A stretch of DNA of 64,000 nt. It comes from Microstegium vimineum. Taxonomy: Eukaryota; Streptophyta; Magnoliopsida; Poales; Poaceae. The translations under genes were made by a program, and so were the position numbers. This document shows, in pieces, positions 10,691 to 21,940 of this stretch. The notes under the pieces are model-generated. The model had not been told where the DNA came from. It did no database searches and saw nothing but the letters and a program-made list of their open reading frames with translations. The first letter of the stretch is position 1; each line of letters starts with the position of its first letter. Location: the NCBI GenBank assembly GCA_022036555.1, contig CM039126.1, positions 7,360,079-7,424,078 on the forward strand, given 5' to 3'.

Positions 10691-11233
10691 CCGGAGAAGC
10701 AGCCATCGGAGTTGAAGACAGTAGTGGTTCTTTAATCCCTTTCTTTCTTTTACTAATCTTGGCCGGAAGCTGCCGGCCGGCCTGAATACATTATGACTAT
10801 GACACACACTTGTGTACTTGGTGTGCACGTTTGGCGTCGATGGGAGCGTTATTAAACATGAGGGGTATGTGGTTTCGGTTCCACTGGCCTTCATATCATA
10901 AAAAAAATGCGTGCGATGTGCTTCGGAGAAATGGTGGGACAATGTTTGGTGTGCACGTGGGAACGAAGACAACAACAGCACTACAGCAGCAAAGCAAGAG
11001 GAAGAAGAAATACAGATGGATGACGTATGCTTTGTTGTACTTGTACGACTATATATAGCTCCGATACGTACGTCCAAAAAATATAATTATAACTTTATCC
11101 TTAGTTATTAGGTATTCCAAATTTAACCAAATAACACATACTTCTTCAATTAGGAATTATTATCATAAATATTTGTGTTTTTTCTATTATAATTTGGTCA
11201 AGAGATATGTTGCTAGGACTATGCTAGAGTAAA

Positions 11234-11471
11234 GGGGTGTTTAGATCCCTTCAAAATTCTAGAATTTTACCAGATTTTCCATCATATCGAATGTTTGGAT
11301 ACATGAATGTAGCATTAAATATAGGTAAAAATAACCAATTGCATAGTTTGTCTATAATTTGCGAGACGAATCTTTTCAGTCTAGTTACTCTATGATTGGA
11401 TAATAATTACCAAATACAAACGAAACGCTACGGTACTAGAATTCAAAATTATTTTGAATCTAAACAAGGCC
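11234..11471. mobile_element. Tourist-like MITE
   Basis: An AT-rich element of about 238 bp with inverted ends GGGGTGTTTAGATCC and GGCCTTGTTTAGATTC, and the internal GCGAGACGAATC block common to grass Tourist elements. The target duplication is not clear. Confidence 0.68.
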
Positions 11472-11548
11472 ATGTTCTTTTGGAACAGAGATATACACTA
11501 GTATTTAGTATATGGTCATTGGATAAATTTTTTGTTGCCTAGAAAATA

Positions 11549-11811
11549 CTCCCTTCATTTCAAATTATAATTTATTACAAGAACATTGGAGAGTCAAAGC
11601 ATCTCAAATTTGACAAAAAATTATAGAAAAAATATAAAAATTTATAACAACAAATAGATATACTATAAAAATATAATTGATAAAAAATCTAATGATACTT
11701 TGTTGACATCATGAAAGTTATATATTGTATTATCATATAAATTTGGTCAAACTTGAGATACTTTGACTCTCTAATATTCTTAGAATGTCTTATAACTTGG
11801 AATGAAAGAAG
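11549..11811. mobile_element. Stowaway MITE, TSD TA
   Basis: A 263-bp element with inverted ends CTCCCTTCATTTCAAATTAT and CTTCTTTCATTCCAAGTTAT, flanked by TA at 11547-11548 and 11812-11813. Internal stem sequences pair (GAGTCAAAG near the left; CTTTGACTC near the right). Confidence 0.8.
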
Positions 11812-11952
11812 TAATAATTAACCCCATATTTTTTTCCTAGCAAGATGCTAATTGCTAACTATTGTAATTAACCCCATTTTTCTCTGGAATTGTGAAAACA
11901 TATATATGCTCGACTCTACATAGGATTGGAACGGAAAGCAACTCGTAACTAA

Positions 11953-12150
11953 GGGTCTGTTTGGCAGGGCTTCTCGCTGGCTCCGGCTCTGGCTCCTCTG
12001 ATGGAGCCCTGCCAAAACATTTTCCTGGAGAAGCCATTTTCAGCAAAAAACAGAAGAGTCGGAGCCGTTTTAGAGGAGCCTCAAATTGGGGCTTCTCCAA
12101 AACGGCTCCGGTGTAGGAGCCCCTCAAGAGGAGCCCCGCCAAACATGCTC
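11953..12150. mobile_element. TIR MITE (GTTTGGCAGGGCTTC family)
   Basis: About 198 bp with inverted ends GGGTCTGTTTGGCAGGGC and GAGCATGTTTGGCGGGGC. The interior is GC-rich and self-complementary (GGAGCC / GGCTCC motifs). This is a common grass TIR family. The superfamily is unsure because no clean target duplication is visible. Confidence 0.65.
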
Positions 12151-13732
12151 ACTCATATGTGCTTGTTTTTATGTAGTAGATGGAATCATAGAACTTCCAG
12201 AGCAATTTCTAAATTAAACCTAGGGAAGCTCTATCAAACATATGTCATTACTGAAGTGATTATAAGATGGTTCTGTGAATTGGTTATCTAAAATGAACTA
12301 GAGGCCGGAAGCCTAACATACTAACTTCTCATGGTTCATTTTTATGTCGTATATAATAAGAATCATTTTATGCTACCTAATTAAATCATCCGTTCCCGCA
12401 AATTACGAATCTGGAGCAGCTAGAGCTAGCTCAACCGAGTGCTAAAGTGCACCAAATTACTAGAAACGTTTCGGATCTAGATGTTCGACGGGTATTAAAA
12501 CGTTTTTTTTTTGCTGATTTGTACCATTAATTTGTTATGAAAAAAAAACATTATTGTTTCATAACTGATCTATACGGATTAAAACCGATTGAATAGCACA
12601 AGTGAAAAAAACATTTCAGGAGGACGAATAAGAATCATTTGATCGGTAGCGTTTGACAAGTAGGCTAAATTCTGATTCGTAAGAGATTTTTTTTTCTAAA
12701 AAATATATAAATAAAAATATGTTTGAAAAATATAATTTTTTATGTGGGCGGAGAACAACCTAAATACAATGCATTTTAACTTGATGTATTAAAAAAGATT
12801 ATAACTACAAAAATAGTGTGTGCAAGGCAAAAAAAACAAGGAACTAAAATGCTGCGAAACCACCCAATTACCAATTCATGAGCCAAGGCAAAGATCCTGA
12901 AACCGTTGTCATTTCTACCATTTGGCTTGGTTTCTCTATATTCTCAGCAAAATCAGAACCAATTCATGCATGCAACCAAATGGCTCCTAAGAATAATGGA
13001 GCGTACTGTACGTGAAATCAAACTGTGAGAGAGAAGAAAACCGAACCATCAAGATTGGAACGTGCCAACCGTAGTTGTCAAACTAGAAAACCAAACCTCA
13101 CAGATGAGTCGAACCATCCACACCATAAAACAATCAGCATTAATTGTACACGCATGAGAAGAGAGAGCCCAAACGACAGACACATAATCTTCCACGTGGC
13201 CGCAAGACGGACAGAGAAAGAGTTTTGTAAGTCAAGCATGGATCCCATAAACCGATGTGGTTGCACTAGAGCAATCCAACTCTAATTGTAGGTGTTCGGT
13301 TTCACTGTTCACTCTTACACTACACTATAGATGCCCTTGTTACCCCGTGAGATCCTGCTGTGAAACTACGAATGCAGAGAATGCATGAGAACCACATCAC
13401 ATAAGTTAACACGTACAGAATTTTTTGTATATTTGACAGAAAAGGAATCGGAAAAACGTGTATATATATACTAGCTACAATGGGAAATAAAACGATTAAA
13501 GTTTTTGACCATCTAGTCTAGTCGTCTATAGTCATGTGCAGAACTTTAGCTAGCTGTGCAGCGTCGTATTCTAGCTTTGTCTCTCTTCGATCGGCATCAT
13601 GGTTGGGTTGGTGTTCCTCTTTTGTGACCGTGTGAGTCATCATCATCAGTCAATAAGGCACCAAAAAAATGCTGCAACTTTAATGGTACGGTGTGCTGTC
13701 TCTACCTGGGCATCGATCGTGTGGTCTACTAC
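12151..13732. other. Intergenic sequence, no gene recognised
   Basis: AT-rich DNA with only short frames on either strand. I see no element boundary, RNA gene or repeat array here. Confidence 0.6.
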
Positions 13733-13960
13733 GGCCGTTTGGCTTACTACCTCACTTTGCCACGCCAGAGCTCCGGCCGGGCCGCAAGTCTGGCGCAGAA
13801 AAACAGCGCCGCACTTTTGGCGAGCTACGGCAGGAAAAATGAACTGCTGGCGCCTAGGCACAGTTTGGCGCGCATGCCGTACATGCAGTAGTGAACCAAA
13901 CGCTAGCTGAAATTAGGCGAGCAGACCTTTGGCAGACTCTGGTAACGATCCAAACGCCCC
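13733..13960. mobile_element. Possible small TIR element
   Basis: The left end GGCCGTTTGGC and the right end, read on the other strand as GGGGCGTTTGG, are inverted and about 228 bp apart, with GC-rich sequence between them. The pattern resembles grass GTTTGG-type MITEs. No target duplication is seen, so the call is tentative. Confidence 0.35.
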
Positions 13961-14288
13961 TACATCTATCGCATAAGGTTTGTTTCTGGCTCTGCCCCCT
14001 ATTGTGTTGTGAGCTGTGACTGTTTGGCACGCATTGCATACCACGCCACGCCACGCCGCTACTTGCCAGGCCAAGCAGGCGGACGGCCCCGACCAGCTGC
14101 CCGCACCAAACCCCGTGGACTTGAGAGACGCAGACTTTTTTGGAATTTCGGCACACACGCGTAGACGTGGCCTTTGTCAGGTCTACAGGGCTAGGCGCAT
14201 ACGAGTATTGGTGTGTACTCCCCCTCCAGTGCACTAGTAGTCTAAAGTGAGCATGCTGTAAAAGTGACGTCATCTCGCTAACATTAGA

Positions 14289-14554
14289 GGCCTTCTGGGT
14301 TGCAAGACAATTTTTGCCAAGTCAAAAATATGAGCAGGTTTTAAAAAATTGGCATACAATTGATTTGGTAGCAAAATTTAAGCAGCACCTTCATAAAATT
14401 TGGCAAGACAATTTGTTTCACCTTGTTGGTTGTAAACCAAGCACCAATTGCTTATCTTACAAAAAATATATATTGGCGTGTCCTAATATTGGTATACCCA
14501 CATTTTGGATTCCTAGAATTGGCATGACAAATATTGGTCTTTAACCAAGCACAT
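14289..14554. mobile_element. TIR MITE (TTGCCAAG family)
   Basis: About 266 bp. The left end has TTCTGGGTTGCAAGACAAT and the right end, on the other strand, TGCTTGGTTAAAGACCAAT. The interior repeats TTGGCA / TGCCAA motifs. The family is common in grasses. It lies between GC-rich and AT-rich intergenic DNA. Confidence 0.55.
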
Positions 14555-14929
14555 CGTGGGCCATATATATTGGGAGAAGGTCCACAGATCTGGTCCAACA
14601 ATTAACTTGCAGCCCCTCGCGACTCCGCACCCTCCTATTAGCGTCAGGCATCCGTTGTCCGCCAAGGCAACGTCACACTCGTTTGAAATGCGAAAATTCT
14701 TTTTCATGTGTTTATTTCTAAAAATGAATTAATTTATGTACAATTTCAATGAAATTCTTGCGTTTCAAAAGAGGAAAGATAACAACAGGAGCTCTATCCT
14801 TCAATTAAGAGAGGAAAAAAGAGAGTTTTATGTATAAGAGTACTAGCCCTCCTAGACAGACCAAAAGTGGCAACGAGAAAAAAATCCAAAAGTCACTAAA
14901 TAAGCTTTACCCCCCCCCCTTCTACATTG

Positions 14930-15230
14930 GCTCTCTTTGTTTGCATGATATCACTCTTGAGGCACCTGCATTGGTGACTCTAAAGTGATGTTAAAAATTT
15001 GCATGTTCCTCTCTTTCCAAATGTTTCATATGGTGTAGGCCATCATTCCGTTGAAATGCCTTTTTATCGGGTTTGGGCACCTTTTGCGCGGCTTTGTCCC
15101 ACCAATCTTCCATGTGCATAGGGTCAGGTATAAATTGGGCGGAGTTGTTTGTCAAAATGCTCTCATGTCAGAACCTGGTTCCGCACCGCCTTGGTGAATG
15201 GCCTTCGTGAATGTGTCCTAGTGAGGCCAT
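14930..15230 (-). pseudogene. Remnant of a LINE reverse-transcriptase ORF (zf-RVT end)
   Basis: On the minus strand, broken frames give EDWWDKAAQKVPK, followed after a frame change by IWKERNMQIF. These are the two anchor blocks of the C-terminal zf-RVT region of plant L1-type proteins (consensus DWW...VPK...IWKERN.RIF). A PFTK-like block lies just upstream near 15190. The frame is disrupted by indels and at least one stop, so this is a dead fragment. The rest of the LINE was not found. Confidence 0.5.
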
Positions 15231-15499
15231 CCTCTTATTTTTAAAATTGGTTGCCTTAAGATTTTTTCTTGAACTATTATTCAAGAAAAAACTTCACATA
15301 TGTTTTGTGCATACACTTTCCAAATTTGTTGTGTCAGATTCTTGTATAGGAGTTGTTGAACTGGATCCGGTATGCTATGGTGTCATTGCCCGTCCATTTC
15401 CAAGCTATGGTGTCGTAACCGCCGGGAACAGATTGACCCTTTCAATTCTGATCAAAAGGGAGACAAACTCATCAATGTCATTAGCGTATCTAGGTATCA

Positions 15500-16217
15500 T
15501 TGTGTAGTTCCCGTTTGACCGTCTTACTTTTCCTCCTGTGGTCCAAAAGAGGTAGTCAAACTCTAGACTCCTTTGATTTTTCTCTTATTCGACCTACTCC
15601 AAAAGTAGTCAAAATCTAAACTCCTTTCATTTAATGCTATGTTAAGGTCTCATTTGGGAAGCCAAAACCACGATGATTACTTGGTCTTTTCCCCGAGCGT
15701 GCCCCCATGTGGAAATCAGGCATGGGCAAAATCTCCGTAGCGTTTGGAAGCACTTGCGCCCAACCCCAACCGTATCCCTAGGCGTGGCTCCGATCCTCGA
15801 GCATGGACATCTAGATCTAGGGGTCGCTCCCGGGCATCCCTGTGTGAGCTAGCGCCATCCTCGTGATTAAGCAACTCATGAGGCGAGCGTCGCGTGGTTG
15901 AGCACTACGAAGTGTGAGCGACCGAGTGTCGCCCTCACGACTTAGAAACTCGCATTGCAAGCGTCACGTGGTTGAGAACATCCGCCGCTATCGTCCTTTC
16001 CTCTCACATCACTCCACAACGAGAAGGATTGGGAGGGGTAGGGAAACCAAAGAGCAACATGAGACACTGGAAAGAAATAGTAGGGATTGATTAGTCCACC
16101 AAATTAAATCCCTGGTGGGACATTCTACCCTGGGTATGCCTTCCCTTGCTCCCAAAAAAGCCTAACTGTACTATTTTCCACGCGAGAAAGTAGTAAAGTG
16201 AAACAATTTTCCACCCT
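15500..16217. other. Intergenic sequence, no gene recognised
   Basis: Mixed-composition DNA. A small direct echo (GCGAGCGTCGCGTGGTTGAG near 15882, GCAAGCGTCACGTGGTTGAG near 15957) is the only structure noticed. Confidence 0.55.
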
Positions 16218-16639
16218 GGGTGTTTGTGACTGCTGCGCTTCCGTTTTTTACAGCTCCGCTCCAGCTCTGCATTGCCAAACACTTTCAGCTCCAAAAACTT
16301 TGCTCCAAGAAAAATGTGGAGTTAGGGGCCAACTTCACGTTTTTTGTGGAGCACCTCTAAAAGGTACTCCAGTTTTTAGAGTTTTATACTCTTACGTGGA
16401 GTTGATGGATAATTACCTACATTGCCACGGTTAATCACCGGACATTTTGCCATTTATTCGACTTCCCCTCCGTTTGTACGCGTGAAAGCTTTCCTTTCTT
16501 ATCTGAGACCACCTTTACGTGCACATAAATGTCTTTTTTTTGGCATTTGGAAACAAAACCAACATCTACATAAACCTTTAATCTTGGTTACCCGCACTGT
16601 TCATCAACAGTCCACCACCGTTTCCTCTCACAGTTTACT

Positions 16640-17160
16640 GCTCATCCACAGTGACGCGCTATTATCCGTCCGATCGTGTACCCTGCCAACCGATGCCCGC
16701 CACGGCCGCGTCCAGCAGGGGGTCCACCCGCGGCACCCGGCCACCCTATCCACGCCTGCCTCAATCCATCTCCCAGAAAAGAAAAAAAAAACAAATCGCA
16801 GCTCCGTGGCACCCGCCGGCGGCTACGCCCAAGCTGCGCCCTCCGCCTCCCGCGAGGTTGCCCTGCTGCAGGGCCGCCGCCGAGCCGCCCGTCCGCGCGC
16901 CGCCCCTCCTGTACCTTCTGCCTCCAGCGAGGTCGCCCCGCTGCAGGGCCATCGCCAAGCCGCCCTCGGCAATGTCGTCGCTGCGCACAGCCCCTCCCTT
17001 CTTTCCTGCGATCCGCATATCCCCAGCGACGGCGACCGGCAGCTGTGCCACCCCGTACGCCAAGTACCCAGGTCATCTCGACGTCTCCTTCGTCAGCGAC
17101 GGACGCCCAGCCAGGTATGTCGACCCCTTCTGTACCCGTACTGCTCCGTGACACTAGAGC
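16640..17160 (+). pseudogene. GC-rich first-exon-like fragment carried by the Helitron
   Basis: Open in several frames on both strands because of low-complexity Pro/Ala/Arg-rich composition. The block ends near CAGCCAGGTATGTC (17111), which looks like a splice donor. No protein family is recognised. It is probably the promoter and first-exon region of a captured host gene. Confidence 0.35.
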
Positions 17161-17163
17161 GCC

Positions 17164-17470
17164 CAAACCCTAACCTATGCTATGTGGCCACTTCTAATCG
17201 GGTCTCATCTAATTACTGAATTCATAAGTGTGCTTTGCCTACTACCCGCTTGGATTTATCCCCAACCCTAACCTATGCTATTTGCCAATTTGTATTACTA
17301 TCTCATCTGAGTACTCAATTTACGAGAGTTACGCATAAGGAGTAACGCCAGTTTTGATTTTGTTCCCAGAAAATTATGTGTCGAAAGTTATCGATAAAAC
17401 CCTAACCTATGCTATTTGGGTATTTATATCACTGTCTCATCTGATTGCTCAATTTACAATTGTGCCAATT
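17164..17470 (+). repeat. Three degenerate copies headed by ACCCTAACCTATGCTAT
   Basis: Copies start near 17167, 17264 and 17399. Each runs through TCTCATCT.A.T.CT.AATT and is about 65 bp long. They lie directly after the GC-rich block in the Helitron, in intron-like sequence. Confidence 0.7.
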
Positions 17471-18322
17471 ACTGCTAGCTTTGATTTCTCCCCCAAAAAA
17501 AATATCGACCATGCATGCCTGTGAATTTACAGGGGTCCCAACCTCAGACACGTTATGCCGCATCGGACCTGGCCGGGAAATTCGTCCAAACCTCAGTTTG
17601 TATGCTTGCCTGCTTCGCTCCGTTATTCTACACCAGTGCTCAGCTACATTTATGCAGGCCAGGGTATCTTTCTCTTCCCATGTATGCTTCTCAGCACCAA
17701 TTCTTAGCACCATCCTTGGCTACTGAAATATGCATGAGATGACAAATGATTTACAGTGTATAGCATCAGTACCTCAGTTTAGGCAAATGATTTTCTTTGC
17801 CTTCTTATTTCAGTCTTGCGCCAACTGACAAATAATTAGGCAGTCAAATCATTCACCTTACATATACCGCTGCACTATTCGTGAATGATCAGCACCAATG
17901 TATTGTGGTGGTGGCCAATACATAATACTCTCTTGGTGCAGGATTGGTATTGGACATGTGCTTCAATTGACACACAATCGTGAGCATGTTCTCTTGGAAC
18001 AATTACTTTCCAAATTTAATCATGCTGCATGTCAAAGCTCCATCTGTAATCACTTCGAGGAAATAGGTAGGTTACCGTCAATTTTGCTGGCCTAGGTCTT
18101 TACATTCCACATAAAAGCTTCTTACCTTACATTCAGGTTTCGATAGGTTGGGCGATAGATAATCAGAGGTTTGCTTACCATTTGGTATATTCTGCGTAGC
18201 AGGGAGTTCAAATTCAGTCAAAATTTAGGTGCCTGTTGGGGAAGCCATACAGAAGATTGGGTCAGATCCAATTTCATTCAGCTAAGTGTTTGTGTTTGCA
18301 AGTGAGGCTTTTGCTTACGTTC

Positions 18323-18795
18323 GTTTTAGATTCTTGCAGGCTGTGTATCAAGGACAACAGGGTCCATTGCCATGCCGTTTTAGTAGGTTCCTGACAGGTA
18401 CATACGGTGCTCACGTGAGTCTTCTTCAACTGTTTTCTATCTTTGTTCTGTGCATATTCTGATTGCTTTTGGAATTCTTCGTTTTAGATTCTTGCAGGTT
18501 GTGTATCAATGACAACAGGGTCCATTGCCATGCCGTTTTAGTAGGTTCCTGACAGGTACATACAGTGCTCACATGAGTCTTCTTCAACTGTTTTCTATCT
18601 TTGTTCTGTGCATATTCTGATTGCTTTTGGAATTCTTCGTTTTAGATTCTTGCAGGTTGTGTATCAATGACAACAGGGTCCATTGCCATGCCGTTTTAGT
18701 AGGTTCCTGACAGGTACATACGGTGCTCACGTGAGTCTTCTTCAACTGTTTTCTATCTTTGTTCTGTGCATATTTTGATTGCTTTTGGAATTCAT
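18323..18795 (+). repeat. 158-bp tandem repeat, three copies, exon-like unit
   Basis: The units start at 18323, 18481 and 18639, giving an exact 158-bp period, with few differences between copies. Each unit contains TTAGATTCTTGCAG, then a block of about 60 bp starting GTGTATCAA, then CCTGACAGGTACATAC. It therefore has acceptor-like AG and donor-like GT borders around the block. This is a triplicated small exon with flanking intron. The encoded frame has stops, so no protein is claimed. Confidence 0.88.
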
Positions 18796-19904
18796 TATTT
18801 TTTGTCGCAACTTCTAAATCCATTGCTATATATTAATGCTACAGCTCTTTATACATAACCATGGTAGCATATGCCTTCACAACATTGTCTAAAATTGGTT
18901 ATCTGACCCCAAAAATTACATTGTTTTTTTGGTTCCTTTCATGAATTCTGGACAATCTTCTCGCTACTCCCACGTTTCTTTACCACCGAACACCTCTAAT
19001 TTGTTATTCCCTAATTCAGCTCCTACTGTTTCAGGTTTAGTCCAAAGTGCGAACTATCCTCATGCAACAATTAAAGAGGCTCTCTGCTTTGTCCACACTA
19101 CCCCTTCTGTCACAACATAGTACTAAATGGTGATAAATTATTACATGATCTATTGCTTCTTTACTTTTCGTAAAGTGATGTAAAAAAGCAGAAACAACAT
19201 TTTGGTCATACTAAACAGGTCCCAATACCTGACAGTAAGCACTGAACCATATTTACTAATTTAATTTCTGTTTCCGCATATTGTTCTTACACACAGCTTT
19301 TGCCAGACATTGAAAGTTTTTTTTTTGTTGAGAATGACATTGAAAGTTCTTTCGCCTATGGCAAACTGAGTCACCACTGCACTATGCTAACATTATCCTA
19401 TGAAGGGCTCAACTGACAGCTCATCTGATCTTTTTGTTCCATACATAATAACATGATGTGCTATAACTCCGTCTTGCCGCCCCGTGCGAAGCACGGGGGT
19501 ACATACTAGTTGTCTATACATCTAGACTATCCTTAGAAACAAAACAACATTTTTTTTAGCATTCCGAAACAAATCGCTGGCCATGATTACAACTGCCGTT
19601 TCTCTTGTCTCTGTTATTACTAAAACAATATTTTCCTTATTACTAAACAAATCTTATATGTTAGGTGAGATTTCATTTGATAAATATCCACTTATAAATA
19701 TGGCGCTGGAGACATTAGAACGTACATGAAACGATAATCAAGGACAAAAGTGACCATTTGTCTGGCAACAATCCATTTCTGGAGCTAGACTGTGTGTCAA
19801 ACGGTACCATGTGCTCCATAAACTTCGTAGTGGAGCTGCTTCATGATGAAGTTGGTGAAGCAGAGTTGTAAAAACTAACTAGAGCGGAACAGTCCCAAAC
19901 ACCC

Positions 19905-20264
19905 CTAACCGGAGCAGATGTTGAAATCTTGATGTTGGCCCATGTAAAAACAATGACACCGAAGAGCAAACGGCCCCATCCTTGAGATTCACGGAATCCA
20001 TCAAAGAACCTGCATGGACGGATGGATGTAGAAGGAATATAAAACTAGCAAGATTTGGCACGGTCTGCTGAAGACTATTTTGTGAAGCATATTTGATTGG
20101 TGGGGGGTGCCACTGCAATGATTGCGTACTTCCTCGATTAGGCCTTAACTTCGAGTCTATGACTCTTTAAAAAACGCACCAACATATTAAGTATTAAATT
20201 ATTTTATTGTTTTGTTATTAAAATATTCTGATTGCACAGTTATTTGAACTTATAATTTTTTGAG
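19905..20264. other. Intergenic sequence, no gene recognised
   Basis: AT-rich DNA between the TIR element and the large LTR retrotransposon. Nothing recognisable. Confidence 0.55.
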
Positions 20265-20708
20265 GAAACTGAAGAATCATGGCCCTAGTTGGTTTCGGTG
20301 ATTAACGACATTTAGAGATTATTATGGCTAACGTGTGTTTTGCAGAGGCTATGCGTAGCTTAGGCATAGTGATCAAGGAGAATGAGCTCTAAAGGTCATC
20401 ACTTAGCCCCTAAGATGGATATCGTTTCGATTCTTAAGGAGACATGATGAAGACCCTAGAATGATAGGCTAAGTGTCATAAGGAGATGAAGGGCACTTAG
20501 AATTAGATAGGGCTTCGTTTTTTACCTTTGACCGTACTATTAAGAGGGGTTGAGATTAGTAGCTTGACTTAGGAAAAGCTTCATGTTTAGGTGTGGTGCA
20601 CACTTGACTTCCTTAGCTCTAAGCAAGCCTATGGTGACCGTAAGATAGCCTAGAACAACTTCCATATTCATCGCGACGAAAAACGGAGTTGTTAAAAGAG
20701 TTTTCTGG

Positions 20709-21142
20709 GCGTCGGACGCTCCTGGCAGGGGCGCCGGACGCTGTCCGTCGCGTCGGACAAAGGCGCCAGACGCTGGGTGGTTGAGTCCACAGCGTCCGTC
20801 GGCCTTCCAGAGAGGTTGTTTTCTGGCTAAGTTTTTCAGGGTGCGTCGGACGCTGTCCGTCGGCCAGGCGTCGGACGCTGCGAGAGCGTCCGTCGACCTT
20901 CCAGAGAGGGTGTTTTCAAACCCTAGCCAGAATTCAGCGTCGGACGCTGTGGCTGAGCGTCCGTCGCCCAGTGACGTAGCGTCCGTCGCTGGGAAAAGTG
21001 TGTCAGAACTAGCCGTTAGACAGAGGCGTCGGAGCGTCCGTCGCCTAGGCGTCGGAGCGTCCGTCACCTCAATTATGAACAGAAACTAGCCGTTGGGCAT
21101 GCGACGGAGCGTCCGTCGCCTAGTCGACGGAGCGTCCGTCGC
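20709..21142 (+). repeat. Hairpin-forming GCGTCCGTCGC motif array in the LTR U3
   Basis: The motif and its mirror forms (GCGTCGGACGCT, AGCGTCCGTCGC) recur about fifteen times. Several are arranged as GCGACGGA-GCG-TCCGTCGC, a perfect 8-bp stem with a 3-bp loop, and some repeat in tandem with a period of about 23 bp (CTAGTCGACGGAGCG). The 3' LTR has an extra copy of the last unit. CpG density is very high here compared with the rest of the LTR. Confidence 0.85.
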
Positions 21143-21181
21143 CAACTTAAAATGCCAGCCCAAGGCAGTTTTCAGAGGGTC

Positions 21182-21189
21182 TATTTATA
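21182..21189 (+). promoter_or_regulatory. LTR TATA box
   Basis: TATTTATA directly downstream of the motif array, followed by C-rich sequence. The same box is present in the 3' LTR (about 33400) and in the inverted LTR fragment (about 35233). It is likely the core promoter of the element. Confidence 0.6.
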
Positions 21190-21890
21190 GCCCCTCCCAC
21201 TTTTCTCCCACCTTGCCTTTGCTCATTTGAGTTGCTGAGTTTGTTGAGAAGGTTGGGAAGAGAGCAAGAGCCCTAGAGAGAGAGAGTGATTCGCGAATCC
21301 ATCCATCCTCTCTCTAGTTCATCCAAGAGTTCAAGTGTGCATCCTCTAGTTGTGAAGCTTGAGTGAGTCAAGCGAAGATCGAGGCTTGTTACTCTTGGTG
21401 ATCGACATCACCTAGACGGTCCGGTGGTGTTCGGAGGAAGGTGATCGCCGGAAGATTGTCGGCGGCCCTTCTCCATCGACGTTGTGATCGGTTGTGGGCG
21501 ATTCACCGAGCCGGAGTGGCGAAGAATCAGCCCGTAGAGAGCACTCATCCCTTGCGCGGGATTGAGGGGGAGCTATACCTTGCGAGGTGCTCCAACGAGG
21601 ACTAGGGGGGAGTGTCGACTCCTCGATACCTCGGCAAAACATCGCCGTGTCAAGCATCTCTTTCCCTAGCTCTTTATTACCGCATTACTTTCCGCACTTG
21701 TCTTTCATTTCATACTAGAATTGTGTAGGAAGTTTTCTCTTTCCCTTGCCTTGTTACCGCTTTCTAGCTAGGACACACAAGCGGTAGGCACTAGGGGGTT
21801 AATTAGCTCTTTATAGGTTTAATTCTTGTTTAGAAATTAAAAAGAGCCCAATTCACCCCTCCCCCCTCTTGGCATCTTGATCCTTTCAAT

Positions 21891-21902
21891 TGGTATCGGA
21901 GC
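21891..21902 (+). other. Primer-binding site
   Basis: TGGTATCGGAGC begins 2 bp after the 5' LTR. It is complementary to the 3' end of initiator methionine tRNA with one mismatch to the usual TGGTATCAGAGC, as is common in plant copia elements. Confidence 0.85.
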
Positions 21903-21940
21903 AAGGTTGCTCTAAATTAGGCTTCACCGCCTAGAGCAAG

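Larger units (their letters stand above)
16565..19509 (+). mobile_element. Non-autonomous Helitron with captured sequence
   Basis: The 3' end is diagnostic: an 8-bp stem CCCCGTGC / GCACGGGG with a GAA loop (19480-19498), then GTACATACTAG ending at 19509, followed by T. The 5' end is less sure; TCTACATAAACC at 16565, preceded by A, fits the A^TC rule and gives 2,945 bp. There is no Rep/helicase. The cargo has a GC-rich exon-like block (about 16640-17115), three degenerate repeats and a triplicated exon-like unit. It sits inside an older TIR element. Confidence 0.78.
16218..19904. mobile_element. TIR element (GGGTGTTTG family) split by a Helitron
   Basis: The left end reads GGGTGTTTGTGACTGCTGCG and the right end, on the other strand, GGGTGTTTGGGACTGTTCCG. 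Removing the Helitron at about 16565-19509 leaves a noncoding element of about 740 bp. Its GGAGCTG / CAGCTCC rich subterminal parts match a widespread grass TIR family. No target duplication was found. Confidence 0.65.
20270..21888 (+). repeat. 5' LTR of the SIRE-type element
   Basis: Starts TGAAGAATCATGG and ends CTTGATCCTTTCA, 1,619 bp. It carries the GCGTCCGTCGC-type motif array (20709-21142) just upstream of a TATA box. Confidence 0.95.

Noticed and set aside
16422..17219. Overlapping frames of 265, 174, 166 and 165 codons
   Set aside because: Same reason, in the Helitron cargo; Pro/Ala/Arg-rich in every frame, and the longest crosses the proposed Helitron boundary.
20540..21089. Frames of 175 and 102 codons in the LTR
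   Set aside because: Created by the repeated GCGTCCGTCGC motif, which has no stop in several frames; the frame is repeated at 32963 in the other LTR for the same reason.
20709..21142. CRISPR-like regular repeats
   Set aside because: Units are inverted, of unequal spacing and without unique spacers, in a plant LTR; it is a minisatellite, not a CRISPR array.
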